Source of the DNA: Scortum barcoo | Taxonomy: Eukaryota > Chordata > Actinopteri > Centrarchiformes > Terapontidae | Length of the DNA stretch: 64,000 nt | Direction: 5' to 3' | Assembly: GCA_023238725.1 (NCBI GenBank) | Contig: CM041546.1 | Location: 23,196,085-23,260,084 of the forward strand | In this document: in pieces, positions 25,396-38,700 of the stretch | Numbering within the stretch: the first letter of the stretch is position 1 | Layout of the letters: every line of letters starts with the position of its first letter | Translations under genes and position numbers: made by a program | The notes under the pieces: generated by a model | The model's input: the letters and a program-made list of their open reading frames with translations, nothing else | The model's database searches: none | What the model was told of the DNA's origin: nothing

Positions 25396-27815
25396 TGAGC
25401 GGAAAGGAGAACGCAGAGAAAATAATTACCCTCTGCCTCAACCAGCTGGTTTGTTCATAAACACGCAATTATGATTTCATGGCAGTCCATTATATACAAG
25501 CCACTCCAGGGCAGAAAGCACTGCCAAGGCGCGATCACTGAAAACATCTTAAACACTCTGAAACGGCTAATACCTCAGCTACTGAATGCAATTTTCTGAT
25601 TTGCTTGGCAGCTCCTCAATAAGAAATCAATTAGGCTTTTGGAAATATGAGCAAAACTCCTGTAAAGCCGATGTGCTTGCCCTGGGAGTGCGCTGTCTAC
25701 ATAGTGGACACACATTGGGAGCACTGGGAGCAGAGGAGCAGAGGGGCCGCTGCAATTGTGTGAGAGAGTCGATCGCGTTATTTGTTTGAATTCGTCTCAT
25801 TTGTTTGTCTTATATCATTTTTCAGCACTGATGATTGGATCTTGACTGAATGCGGGTGAACCTGTGCTTTCAGGCAATTTGTAAATTTACAATGATTGGC
25901 TGCAGACTGGTGCTGTAATTACTAATGTGATAGAAAGGATACAGATAAATAGAAACAAACAAATGGTAAAAATATATAATACAATAATCATTGTCAGCTT
26001 TTACTTACAAGGTAACTAAGACTTACAACTCTGACCTTTTTCATATGTGCTCAACATGTCACTGATTGGCCTGTGCATTGTTCGTACACGACGACATGTT
26101 TGTTGTTGCTACTGAAGACCAAAACATGGCACAAAAATTTCACATACATTTTGATGTTCTACAATGTGTGAGCACAATGTTCTCTCTAAATCTCTGCATT
26201 CATTCTTTCATTTACATAGATGCCTACTGTTTTGGTGCACAGACCTCTCTTTGGATTGTTTTGTTTCTTTTTGCCTTTTCATGCTCACAAAATGCTCAGT
26301 ATTTTATCATTTACTGAACAGTGGCAGTGGAGAGGCAGACACAATCGAGGGGGGAAGAGAGAGAATGGTATCACGTTCAACAAAGGTCAACAGTTCTACC
26401 AGTGCCATTCAATTAAGACATATTGGGTGAAAGCATTCCTGAAAATACTGAAAAGTATTAGATCGTTTTAATTCATGCCTTCATTTGCACTGTAAGAGCC
26501 ATTTTTGTCATAGTTTTAATCTTTAATTTCATTGTACGCTTTCTCATTTTAAATTCTGTTAACACATCTCAAAAACAGAGGGAAGATCCAGTTGTGCTGC
26601 ACCAGTGACATCTCTGAGTGCTGAAATAAGATTTCATTATAACATAGACAAATTGCTTTTCAGGGATGGGACTGATGACTGGAAAGATAAATAGAGGACT
26701 TGCATTCTGAAAAGTCTGACCCTCACTACTGAGCATTTCGGTCTAATTTGACCACTGAGCGGCTCACACCTGCTCTTACTCCATGTCATTGTCCAGTGCT
26801 TTGATACACAATGCTTTGAAACCTGTCATGCCAAAATCAGCTAACACAGCTCTAAACTTAAAACCTTTCAGAGGAATAAATATCTCTGCTTGTCTAATCA
26901 CTAGTTACAAACACAGTTGCTGTGCTGTGGTGGAGACCACTTTAAAGGGTAACGCAGGGGGACTGCAGCTGGGCAAAATAAGTCAATTAAAAACAAATTT
27001 AGGTCAAGATGAGTCTCCACCTACTCGAACTCTCCATCAATGACGGATTCCTGTAGACATCATCAACTCCACTTTCTTTAAAGTGGTGCACAGAGCGTAT
27101 GTGGCAGTCTGCAGGGTGCAGACCCACTCCACACCCACTGCAAACTGACCAAAGGATCAGAGATCTCTGCGGAAATTGCGTGGTGTGTCAGCCTCGCCTT
27201 GGGTTATTCCTTGCCACTGTAAACCATTTTTTGATGTACACGAGTCCACTGGAGGTATTTCTGTTCTCGCGGTGAGCCCTCGACCATAATTCTGTGACCC
27301 TAAACTGTGCGTTCAAGGAAGGAGCTACTCTGTTAAAGTAGCAGAGTGAGAGAACGGAGCAACTCAGGCAGGAAACAACAGATGAATACTGGTAGCAGCA
27401 GGCTGACAGATGCATGGCGGCAGCCTCCAACAGAAGCAAACACATTGTGCGCATCTCTATGGGAGCAACCTCGGTGCATTGTGGGAGGTGTGTCTGTGGA
27501 GTGTGTTCAGCAGGGGTGTATGTCACTTCCTGGTAGGAGAGACCTCACTGTTAGAGCAAAGTCTCCCGGGATGTTTAGCTTTGAAATGCTGAGGCATTGT
27601 GGGAGCCGGGGTGTATTGTGGGGAGTGGAAGGCCCAGCAGGTGTTGTGCCTGTGCGTTGTCCCGATGATTGTGCGAGAGGCGGTGATGCACATGCACAGA
27701 CACATACACACACAAATGCACAAACACACACCTCTGATCTATGGATACACGGCAGCCCAGCAGGATTTTGCCTTTGTTGGTTTGAAATACACACAGAGAG
27801 TTCGCTCTCAAAAAA

Positions 27816-27844
27816 TGTGTGTGTGTGTGTGTGTATGTGTGTAT
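27816..27844 (+). repeat. (TG)n microsatellite
   Basis: TG run with one TA interruption. Confidence 0.9.
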
Positions 27845-28429
27845 GCACTCATAAAAACACATCCTGATAGACACACAGCACACAGATTTACACACACTCA
27901 GTCTCGCAGAGGGAGTAACACTCCCTGATGCTCCTGCAGCAAACACATGGGAGAGAGATGAAAGACTTTCACATTCACAGCAAGCAGCAGCAAAAAGATG
28001 GATCTCTTAAACTTCATCCACTGACTCCCAGCTTCACTATCAATACATGCACGGTTAACACATTTCCCCGAGCTTATCTATATCGCGGCTACAACATCCT
28101 CAGCCGCCTCTCCCTGCCTTCTCCTCTGAAAAGGTGGAAGTGTTGCTGTAGTCAAGCTCTGGCCATCCTTAGCTCATCCACACTCCTCTGTACCTGCACC
28201 TTCCTCTCCCCCTTTCCTCCCTCTGCGATCAATGCTCTCCTCCAACCTGGACTTACATCAAAGCCCACTTCCCCTCACCCTCCAACACCACCACCACCCC
28301 AAACCACCCCCCCTTCTGAGCTGAAGGTTGGCTGATCCACAGGTAACCTTTTTCTCTTTCATTCCTCATCTCTGTCTTTCTTTCTCCCTCTCCCCTCTTC
28401 CCCCTCTCCTCCCCCTTTTCCCTCTCTCT

Positions 28430-28670
28430 CTCTGAGAACCGAGAGCATCAAAGACTGCTTGGGCCTCACGCCAGGGGCTCCCTGCAAAGCAACCTACCTC
28501 GGACCCCCCGCCAACATCAACCCCCCCTAACGCCACTACACCTCTGCCGCCGCTGCTGCCTCCTCGCTCCCCGCAAGCAAAAACCCCGTCAGACGTAACA
28601 CGCAAACACCGGCGTATGACGTAAAGCCTCCCGCCAAGCCCCCGATCGGCGGGTGGCTGCCCCACGCTGG
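28430..28670. promoter_or_regulatory. CpG-rich patch in the long intron
   Basis: Roughly twenty CpGs in 240 bp, against a CpG-poor background, with a TGACGTAA bZIP-type site at 28617-28624 and a GATCGGCGGG motif. It could be an intronic promoter or enhancer. No first exon can be defined. Confidence 0.35.
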
Positions 28671-28761
28671 CTGCACATACTGTAAACAACAAGCTGTCAA
28701 CAGGGCTCAAGTGTGCCAGCCATCTGATGTGACCTATGGAAGAGGAATCTGGCTGTGCTGT

Positions 28762-28796
28762 GGGGCTCAGGGCTCGGCAGGGGGGTGGTCAGGGGG
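28762..28796 (+). other. Potential G-quadruplex motif
   Basis: Four G runs (4, 3, 6 and 5 Gs) separated by loops of 4, 7 and 6 bases, directly before a (GT)n tract. Confidence 0.55.

Positions 28797-28798
<2 letters not shown>

Positions 28799-28829
<31 letters not shown>
28799..28829 (+). repeat. (GT)n microsatellite
   Basis: Pure GT run next to the G-run cluster. Confidence 0.95.
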
Positions 28830-28831
<2 letters not shown>

Positions 28832-31800
28832 AGTATATGTGAGGGAGAAGGGGGGGGGCAAGCTTTCTGACTCTGCAGGCATTAGCAGAGGTGGACTGGG
28901 TTGCTCCGTAAATATCATGCCAAGTTTTAACATATCTGTGGTCACAGTTCAGTACAAACGATACATTTTGTTAATAGGATGTTAAAGATGCTCTAGGCAA
29001 TATTTTAAATAATCAGTCAATGAACTGTGACCACAGAATTCGGCAATAGCTGGTAAACTTGGTGAGTATGGGCTCCTTATGTTTTCACCCACAGCACAGG
29101 TTTCTGATGCCAGCACAGAGAGTGAAGACACCATTAAATAAGTTAAGGGGAACATCAATTATACACATCAAAGTATGTTAGTATATGGAAAAAGTTCAGA
29201 GGAAGCTGCGTTAAATCTGATAAATTACCTTATGCAATCTGGGGGTGTGGAGTTAGGACGATTTTTGAGCGTTCCAGACCTCTGTAGCCTCCTCGTCAAG
29301 TCAAGGATACGTTATCTTTTACTAGCATAACATGCTGAACTTTTAAACGAGTTGCATCGTGGGTAATGTGGGTGCCAGGTTTTGCCAAGGATGAAGAACG
29401 TGTCAGACAGCATCTCTGGCTCTGCTGCATCGATTTTAATCCATTTTTGAAGGTGACAATCATGAGTCTGATAATGTCACAGGAGTGCAATGCTGGGCCG
29501 TTGGAGCATTCTTTTCAAGAAAGCCTCAGTAATCAGTTCTATCTGGCAACACCATTAAACCTTTTATTCTCAGTGATCACCGCTCTCTATAACAGTGAAA
29601 AGTAAACATGGTGATTGCAAGACTGTAGTTTTCTATTTAGTAATGCTGGGAAATAATTCTGAAAGTGGATACATACATACAGCTCATTATTGCTCCACAG
29701 TATGTCACAAAATAGGTGTTTAAAATAATAAACAATAACACAATACACAATAACTGCTGGGTGTTATATCATGCGGGTCTCTAGCCTCACCTGTGTAACA
29801 ATTATGACTCTGGCACAAACCGAACGTTAGCTATGTCTTCTGCTAATAGCTGCATCTTTATATATTACAAACAACTAAATATTGCACGGAGGCTACCCAT
29901 AATCACTTCCCTGTTCTATAGTGCAGGAATCATGTAAAGCCAAAATACACAACATGGGGTACAAAATTTAAGTAAAATACAGCCTCATCATATATGTGTA
30001 TGATACATGTCCTTATCAGTGAGTGAGCTTTAACACTGAACTATTAAAAGTTACACTGCATGTACAGTATCTACAGTCAGACTACTCTTTACACCTTGTG
30101 TCAAGTATAAACAAGGAGTACAGCTCTTGGAAATCAATGTTGACTAGCTGGCAGTAAATGTAGTTTTGGTGAAGGTTAGGGGTGATAGTTACTAAGAAAA
30201 ACCATCTAGCTGTATTAAACAAGTAAGTTACACACTGGAGAAGTTAATGTACCCTGTCTTGTGTCACTGTTGACTTTTCTAATATTGAGCAAGACAATGA
30301 TTTCATTGTTATGAGTTTTTAGAGGATAAATTGGATATAGTTACCACAAAATAATATATATTACATAACATCAAATATAAAAACATCCTCTAAACTGTAT
30401 ATTTATTTGCAAAAATTGTGCAAAATGGGAGTCTAATTCTTTGCCCTGAGTCACAAATCTCCATTAGCGCACTAAACAGAGCTGGAGTCGCTTACAATAT
30501 CCATATCTACACCTTTGCTTATATTACATTATCCAATAAAGTCTAAATTCACCATTAAACTCCCGACTATAATAGGCTAAAGGGACGGCTGCTCCTGCTG
30601 ACTTGATAATGACATAATAGACCATTGAGGTCTAGGAAATAAAACTGCAGCGTTGCATACAGATTTACAAGTTCCACAGCAAACATTAAACATTAAAGAG
30701 TATGAAGGAAAATAATGGAAATGCCATTAAAAACCATGAAAGGGTAAAAATATATACAGTAACAGGCTGTTGGTGAGAAAGATAATTGAGCATGCAGTAA
30801 AAACCACAGATTTGAGAATTCACACTGTGGCTGAGATAAGACGTTATGACAATACTGTATTCAACTCCTCTCTTCTCAAACCTAGATTTACGTCTGATAT
30901 CCTTTTTGTCTGCACATCCTGTCTTTTGACACGACTTGTACGACTGCACTCAATCGCTGTCTCTCTCCCTGACTATTGTCTATATGCTATTATTACTGTC
31001 ATCTCCCCACTCTTCCTCCCGTTTCCTCCCCATCCCCCCACCCCTACCCCCCTATGTCTCCTCTCAACTCACACTCAGATTTGTGGCTCTTAATATTGTA
31101 TCTGTCTACCAGACGGACAGGAGCACGGGAAATGACATGTTTCCGCCTGGGGTGAAAAGACACACACACTCGCTCGCAGACACACACAGATGGCACACAC
31201 TCAGGCATCGGAGACTGCGTCGAGCTCACAATGTAATTATGGGGAAACAGAGCAGTCAGTTACACACCTGAGTGCGGCTCGGATCAGAGCTGGGGTGTTA
31301 CTCTGACGGGGAAAGCCAGGAGTTAGTCTGTTAAAACACAATGACAGACAGCTACATCTACTGACACGGCCGCACTGACAGACCAAATATTTGGACTGAG
31401 GAGAAACTGAAAAGGACAAGCTCCGGTGTAGGACACGAAGGTGACAGTGCCACGTCTGTCATGCATGTGAAAGCACAAATGTATTGTACGAATGCATGTG
31501 GACCAAGATGTCTAATAGAAGAGATTACACAAGCTTTACGAGTCCTGTGGCTAATTTTTTCACCGGGCTGACAGTGTGTGTTCGGCTGCTCACAGAGCCG
31601 GGGGAGGTCTGGTGCTGCTGTCATGTGGGTATTTCTTTTCCCGAAAAATATACAGTGAGTGTTTTTTTCCCCCCCCGATGAGTCACAGTTTTTTCTTTAA
31701 TATACCTTTACAAAGAAACATGCCTTTAATTTCACCGATTCAACCACTTAAATTAAAACTTGCACTGAAAACAACATTGTTACACTATTAACCACGGCTA

Positions 31801-33827
31801 TAAACATATACTATATTATATTAAAATGAGAGCTTTGCAAACATCAAAAGGACTATCGATTGCACTTTTAAGTCTGCGTATTACGCACTGAGCTGGGGCC
31901 AGGAGGTGATTAGCCTAGCTTAGCATCAAGACTTAAACCCAGGAGAACCTAGTAGCTTGGTTCAAAATTGCCTTGACCAACACCTCACCGATTAACCTGC
32001 ATATTGTTAGTTTAATCTGAACACCAACAGGAATGTACTAACAACTATTTGTGGGTTACATCTGATTACACGCTGCAGAGATTTCTTGGCAGGCAGGTGT
32101 AGTGACGTCCTGGAGTTGTGCTGTCATAGTAAGTTTGCCATATCATTTTTACATTCTCATCTCATACTCGTGCTGCATTCACGCAATGTCAGCAGGATGA
32201 GGAAAACACATAAAACACCTGTTATTCTGACTTGTGCCACACTGATCCAAAATGTTCCTAGTCTTGTAGTAAATCAGCTACTTTTGCAGTGTGACTTGAA
32301 GTGGTTAATTAATGAGTGAAACCAAGTAAATATTAACTGCATGTAGCTCCCTTTAAATGAGCTGTATCTATGTTAGTGTGTTAGTGTTGATGTTGGATTT
32401 AATTCAGATGTAATTGCCAGAGATGGTGGCCTGCGGTCATTTTTCCCATGGTTTGTTGACACTTGTTGTCACCAGAAATTCTTGATATCTCAGATGCAGA
32501 ATTACAACTAAGACGCAGAAGTGAACGTTTTTTCTGACCCAGTTGCTCATAATTATGGTCTAAACAAACAAAATGAAAGCTAACTTTATGCACAGACATG
32601 AGAGGTCTGATTCATCTCTTGTAGCTCTCAGAGAGAAAACCATACAGCATATTTTCCAAAAAAACTATTTCTTTTCACAATAGGAGGGTAGGTGGTATGT
32701 TTCAGGTAAAGCCAAAATACACTATATGCATCTGGCCAGGCCCCATTGGACATATATGCTATATGAATACATGTAAGATATACCTCTTTTCAGTTTTGGC
32801 CACATAATTACAAAACTTATGAAGCCGAGTTTGACACCTACACTTGTTACTGAAGGTATGCCATCATGTGAGATAAAACTTCAATGCTAGTGATGAAATA
32901 GATTTCCAATGTTTTGGACTCCAGCTGATGTCTTTTCATTTCCTGACAGCACCACCGACTGTTCTCTTTAGCTGCTTCACAAGATTACCCTGCGACCTGA
33001 AAAAAACCCTAAGACAGAATCTCTCAGTAAGTGGATGGAGGTTGTAGCTATAGCTGCTGGTTCAAACATTTGTCCTTTACCACTGCCATTATACCTCCTT
33101 ATTCACTGCCACTGACTGCTGGTTTACTGTACCAGGTCAGGTCACACAGCTGAATAGCCCACGCAATGAACACATCAATCCGTTATTGCCGAAATCGCTC
33201 TTATTTCTAAGACACATTTACAGTCATCTTCACTATTGCATTTTTTAATGTTTTATTTTTTTATTACTATTAACTGTCATCTATTCAAATCTAAAAAGAC
33301 TGTAAAGTAACAGTTCAAAGAAACAGATTCAATTCAAAGGGCTCTGCTGAAAACACCAAACTACCGTGCTCAGTGGTTTGGAAGTAATCTGAATGACAGA
33401 CTACATTTGGCGTGTATACGATAGCACCTCCTCCCCTCTAACCATATTACCATGCATAAAGAAGCATACAGTATGAAGAGAGCATGATGTACTGTATGTA
33501 TCAGCAGTTTCTCTCTAGAAGAAATAGGTGAGTAGCTCATTAAGTCCACGGTCTGCCATGTTCACACTGAACCTTATCAACCTCTACATGACACAACACG
33601 ACTGTACAGCAGCTCCAGACTGAAGGAATGTAGACTCGCTGCGGCACAGTATTCTGATTCGTTCTTCCCTCTGTAATGCACACCGTTCACTTCTGCCTCC
33701 CTTTGTTCTGTTTACTGTAGGTTTAGTATTCTTACTTAACCAAACGGAGGACGAAGCCTGAATTATCCTCTTTGTGTAACCCTCCTCCCTGGTGTGAATA
33801 TGCACGTGTGTGTGTGAGAGAGAGATA

Positions 33828-33854
33828 GTGTGTGTGTGTGTGTGTGTGTGTGTG
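33828..33854 (+). repeat. (TG)n microsatellite
   Basis: Pure TG run preceded by a short GA stretch. Confidence 0.95.
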
Positions 33855-35660
33855 CTCATTTCTACCACAAGGGACGAAAGGGCCAGTTTGATAAATGGCT
33901 TAAATAATGAGGAGTCCCAGGAGCTCTCAACTTAACTACAGTGTAGGACTGCTGTGATGAAGATCTAGATAGATACACACACACACACACAAACCACACA
34001 CCATAAGCTCATAATCTAATCTTAAAATCATACATTTTGTTGATCTCTATGTGCACATGCACCGTATATCAAAGAAATGCATGAAATACCGCAACGCGCA
34101 GCAACACAAAGCTTAACAAAGGAAGAAACATCACAGTCGAGGTATGATTAACTATTAAGCTTTGGTACACTCACTGTGAACAAGTCAGACCATTCTTGGT
34201 GGTATTATTGTTGGTAGTATTGCTGCGTTAGTGCTTCTTAAAATGTAGACCCTCCATGTAAGGAATGTACCATTTTTCTGTCTTGATACTCTTCTAAATC
34301 TTTACACAAAACTTGTGAAGATGTCTGTTAACCAGCCTCCATACAAACAAATATTTACCTCCAGCTGACTCGCTCCGTCAGCTTAAAAAAGGGAAATATG
34401 TCCACTTGGCTAACCTAGTATCTCATTTTACTCAGTGGCTTATTCATCCAATTCAAATTCTGTGTACAGAAAAATAACAAGTCTCAACATGAACCGCCAC
34501 GTATGCCCAATATATTTCATGAAAGCAGCAGGAGATTTATTTATAATTTAGCAGCACTGAGCGACAATCAAAAGCAGTATCAAAACCAACAGAAATATAA
34601 AGAAAAATGCTAATCTCGAGCAACACATTAATGCATTCCTCACAGTGTGATAGATTTCTTCACTTTATTCAACTTTGCATTGGTCTTAATAATTATATAG
34701 TTGCATATAGTATGATCTTGATGATATTTTTCTTGTCCTGTCATCCTGTCAGGAGTTCCTCCAGATAACTGGGAAAAGATTTGTCTGCCAGTTGTCTGTC
34801 ACAAATGCTGCACTGGTCAAAGCTGAAAGCTGCAGGCAGAATATTCATAACACACCCGCCAACACACACTGCCACTGTGCAGTCGGCTATTACTATCAGT
34901 TTACGTCTGCACACCTCACTGAGTGGAACTTAACAGGATCATCCGTCTACATGTTCAAGACGCTCATACACCAACATTATCTTTTGGCCCGAGCAAACTT
35001 ACAATACACTTCACTTTTCAATGCTGCAATTTTCTGAAGACAGTCCAAAGACTCAAAAATAGGGTGTATTGTTCATCAGTCACAGATCTATCGAGTACGT
35101 TCAGTACCAGAGCATCACTAAAACCTGTAACGTCTGTTACAAAGAAGATACTGCTACTTAACCACATTTTCTTTTCCTGGGGTCAGTCTTTGTTCATTTA
35201 TTTCCCCTTTTTCTTTACTGAAGGGGATGAGCACAGTGATATATGGATTTCTTTCACTCTCAGTTGACATTGGGAACCTCTAAAATCCTACAGGCACGCA
35301 GCAATCTAGCAGATATTGTGCAAAATTTTTCACAGCAGCACAAAATGTTTTGTAGAAGCTGCTAATCCTGAAAGTGGTAATGATTGTCAATGTTAAAATG
35401 GTACAGTGCATGTAGCACCTTTAAATGACTGCATATGCTCTGTGTCTGTGAGCGTCGACAGTTAGGTTCAATATTGTGCCAACACATCAGAGAAAGAAAG
35501 GGAGAAACAGTAGCAGACATAATGACCCAGTGAGCCAGTGAGAGAAGCAGCAGCGTGGGTAGAGCTTCAGCACCCGGCACAGGGTACAGCACCCTGCATG
35601 AATATCAAAAAGCTCCCTCCCTTTGACCTTGAGATTAATATTTAAAAGCTGGCTACAAGC

Positions 35661-35662
<2 letters not shown>

Positions 35663-35697
<35 letters not shown>
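35663..35697 (+). repeat. (AC)n microsatellite
   Basis: Pure AC run of about 17 units. Confidence 0.95.
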
Positions 35698-35701
<4 letters not shown>

Positions 35702-38700
35702 TGCACATGCACATACACACATTGTTCACTGTGTGCCCCGCAGCCAGTGGTGTACTGAAGTCTTCCTCATTAACTGACTGTTCTGATTCTTGTATCTATA
35801 GATACTGTATAAAGGAAAAGATGATTATATACTGTATATGTTATGTTATCTTAAAAGACATACAGGTGTAATGCCCATGTTTTAAAAACATCACACATCC
35901 AAACAGCATAACAGTGTCTTTGTCTATCGCTGTAATGAATTTCCTTTCTGAGGCATGTTTCAAGTGTGTGTTTTCATACCTGACATTAATGAATTAAAGA
36001 AAAAGACAAAAAATTATGACTGACTTGAAAATAGAAAAAAAAAAAGAATAAAATTAAAAAAGCAATCTGTGATGTTGTCAATAATATAAATAGTCATACT
36101 GATAAACAAGACAAAACACCTGGTCTTGTAACCTATTCAATCCTTAGTTTTAGCTTTATTATTTGACTGCTTTCTTAAAATAACAATATATTGTGTACTA
36201 TAATATATGCACGAATCATGTGAAACCTAACGGCTGATAAAAGGAACAAATACACAAAAATTAAGTTTAGACATTTTAATTATTTGAACTTGCCTTGGTG
36301 TCCTTTTGTTCGGTTTTAGTATCGCTGGCAGACAAATGAATATTTACTGTCATCTGCTGTTTACTACGTGAAAAATGTGAGTTACTCTACAGTTTTTCTC
36401 ATCTTGGTCTGTTTAAATTTAGTTTGTCAAATTATGGAAGCCGTAAAATATCGACAAGCTTCAATCTCTACCTTGGTAAAAATGTGTTGTGTGTGAAAAA
36501 TGTGTGTGAAGTGGTGATATATAATTACCTAAAAATGTGTTCCTTTACTCACCTTGGTTAAAAGAAATTATAATAAGGATCAGTACGATGCTGAAGTCTC
36601 GCTGATTCTCATGTTTAATATCCATTCAATTACACTGCTCTCCTTAAGCATCAAAACAAAAATATCATGTTATGTAATGAGAGCAGCAGTTATCTATGGA
36701 AATGCGAAACAGGAAATGTATGAAAATTAGCAAACAACTCCCATCAAGCTGTCTGTTTTGCACTGCTGTGTTTGCACTGTGAGATGTCTGTGAGAGACTG
36801 CAGCTTACAGTGGATTCATCTAAATCAAACCAGTGTCATTTGTTTGTGTTTTCGGGATAAAATGTGAGTCTGTTTGGGTTTTGGACTAAAGAAAATATCA
36901 TTTGTGTTGTTTCTGTGTCTGTGGCTTTTAAGCTTTACCTTTTCAAAATGTAACTGCCACTTGATGAAACAGCTCTACCTGAGACGAAAGCCTAATTTAT
37001 TACAGGTGGCAGGTCTAGCTTCACTTTTCCCAAGGAAATGAACAGAAAATGCTGCTGACCAACTTTTTGTTGCTGAACTGCTGCGATGCCTCTGAACAGT
37101 GTTTCCAGCACTGTGACGTCTCTCTCTGTGTGTATTTAATATTTGTGGAGTTTGACTTTCTCTAGGTGGTGCTCTTTTCTTTGTCTGTTTGTGGCTGTCA
37201 CTGTTCACAATGACACACAATTATATATTTACTTATTCCAAATGAGTCATCATTGCTTTTAGTAATAATGTAAAACATACTGTGTCACTGTGCACTTGAA
37301 AACACACCCATCACTGATTGTTTAGAACAGTAAATGTATAAGATGTGTTGAAATGTACTATAGAGCTGTGGTCACTGATGGAGAATAGCAAAGTTGTGGC
37401 CAATTGGGTACCTGTTTAAAATATTAGTGTTCAAAACTGTAATAATGTCTTCTTTGATATTTGACATCACATGATGGACAGTCCCATGCTCATCTCACTT
37501 CCTCTGTCATTCCCAGATGGGTGTGGGTACAACGGTAAAGTCACACACAAAACATACTAATCAGAAACTCCCAGCCACGCACAAACACATATGCACTGTC
37601 ACTGCCTGCAGCTCTTTCTTCCACACAGTATGCTCTAACCCACTTCTGTCCACCGCTGTGAGGGATGCAAACAAACACACAGGCAAAACAAAGTGATGAG
37701 CGGAGGTGACGTCTGAAGCTTGGCTTTTGTTTCATCTTCTTTTTCTTGTCTGTTCCTCTGTGTTTAGCGCAGTGTGTGAGGCCCCGGTGCAACACACTCC
37801 TTTGTGGAGAGACGGTGGGGAGGCAACCTCGCTGCCAGAGCAGGTTTATTTTGCCAAGTGTGTGATCAAAGCTTCTGTGTGAGTGAGCGTGTGTGTTTAT
37901 GTGCACCTGAGTGTATACTGTGTGTACCATGAGAGTTTGTGTGTGCACTGTATGTGTGTGTGTGAGACAGATAGAGTATAGTCTGGACAGCAGTGGCTAC
38001 TGAGTTTACTGCTTTTAAGTTGACATAGTTGATGTAAAGCCAATTACGAATTGGGGCAGTTAGAGCAATGCTGGTATACACCATTATTTACTGTAGTCTC
38101 TATAAAATATATAAATCAATATTCAAACACAACTACAAAATATTTACATTTTCAAAACTGCAGTACCATGCAAAGGACATTTTCAGCCCATGGCCACCAG
38201 ATTTAAGTTCATGGCACCACAGCATCATGGGACTTCATTCAACAACCAAGACAAGAAAAGCGGCCATCAAAAAATGATTTATAATAATAAGAATCCACAG
38301 GCACTGATATGGCCAACTGCCACTTATTGTAGGTGCTTGTCAGGAGCCAAAAGAAAATACAATAAAAAAGCAAAAAAACAAGAAAGATAGGAAAGAAAAG
38401 ATGAGTCACACACTCTTAGTTAAAACTGCATTAAGATTCAGAAACCCAAAATTGGTCACACTCTAGAAGAAATATCAGTTGTATTATAATGATTTACACT
38501 GATTGGGTACCATGTGTTAAAGCAGTATTGTGTATCAAAGCTGCAAAGGAAAACCAGACAGGAGGTACATTATTGACATGTCACACACCCAACATGAAAC
38601 TACAAAGCTTCTCTCTATGATTTCATCCCTCCCTCTATCTCCGTACTCTCTTTTTGCCTTATCTTTCCTTCCGGTGCTGCTCTCATTCTCTCATACGCCC

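Larger units (their letters stand above)
14001..29000 (-). other. 50 kb convertase intron, part 2
   Basis: Contents: the second copy of a local duplication (14331-14513), a (TCC)n tract, inverted TG and CA tracts at 14600 and 14719, an X-box near 14930, a GA tract, a nine-base GC-rich triplication near 16275, a 79-bp exact-ended duplication (24216 and 25317), and a CpG-rich patch near 28430-28670 followed by a G-run cluster and a (GT)n tract. No coding exon recognised. Confidence 0.6.

Noticed and set aside
27346..27867. 173-codon plus-strand ORF
   Set aside because: Its second half is CA/TG repeat translation and the first half matches nothing I recognise; no homologous block or splice support.
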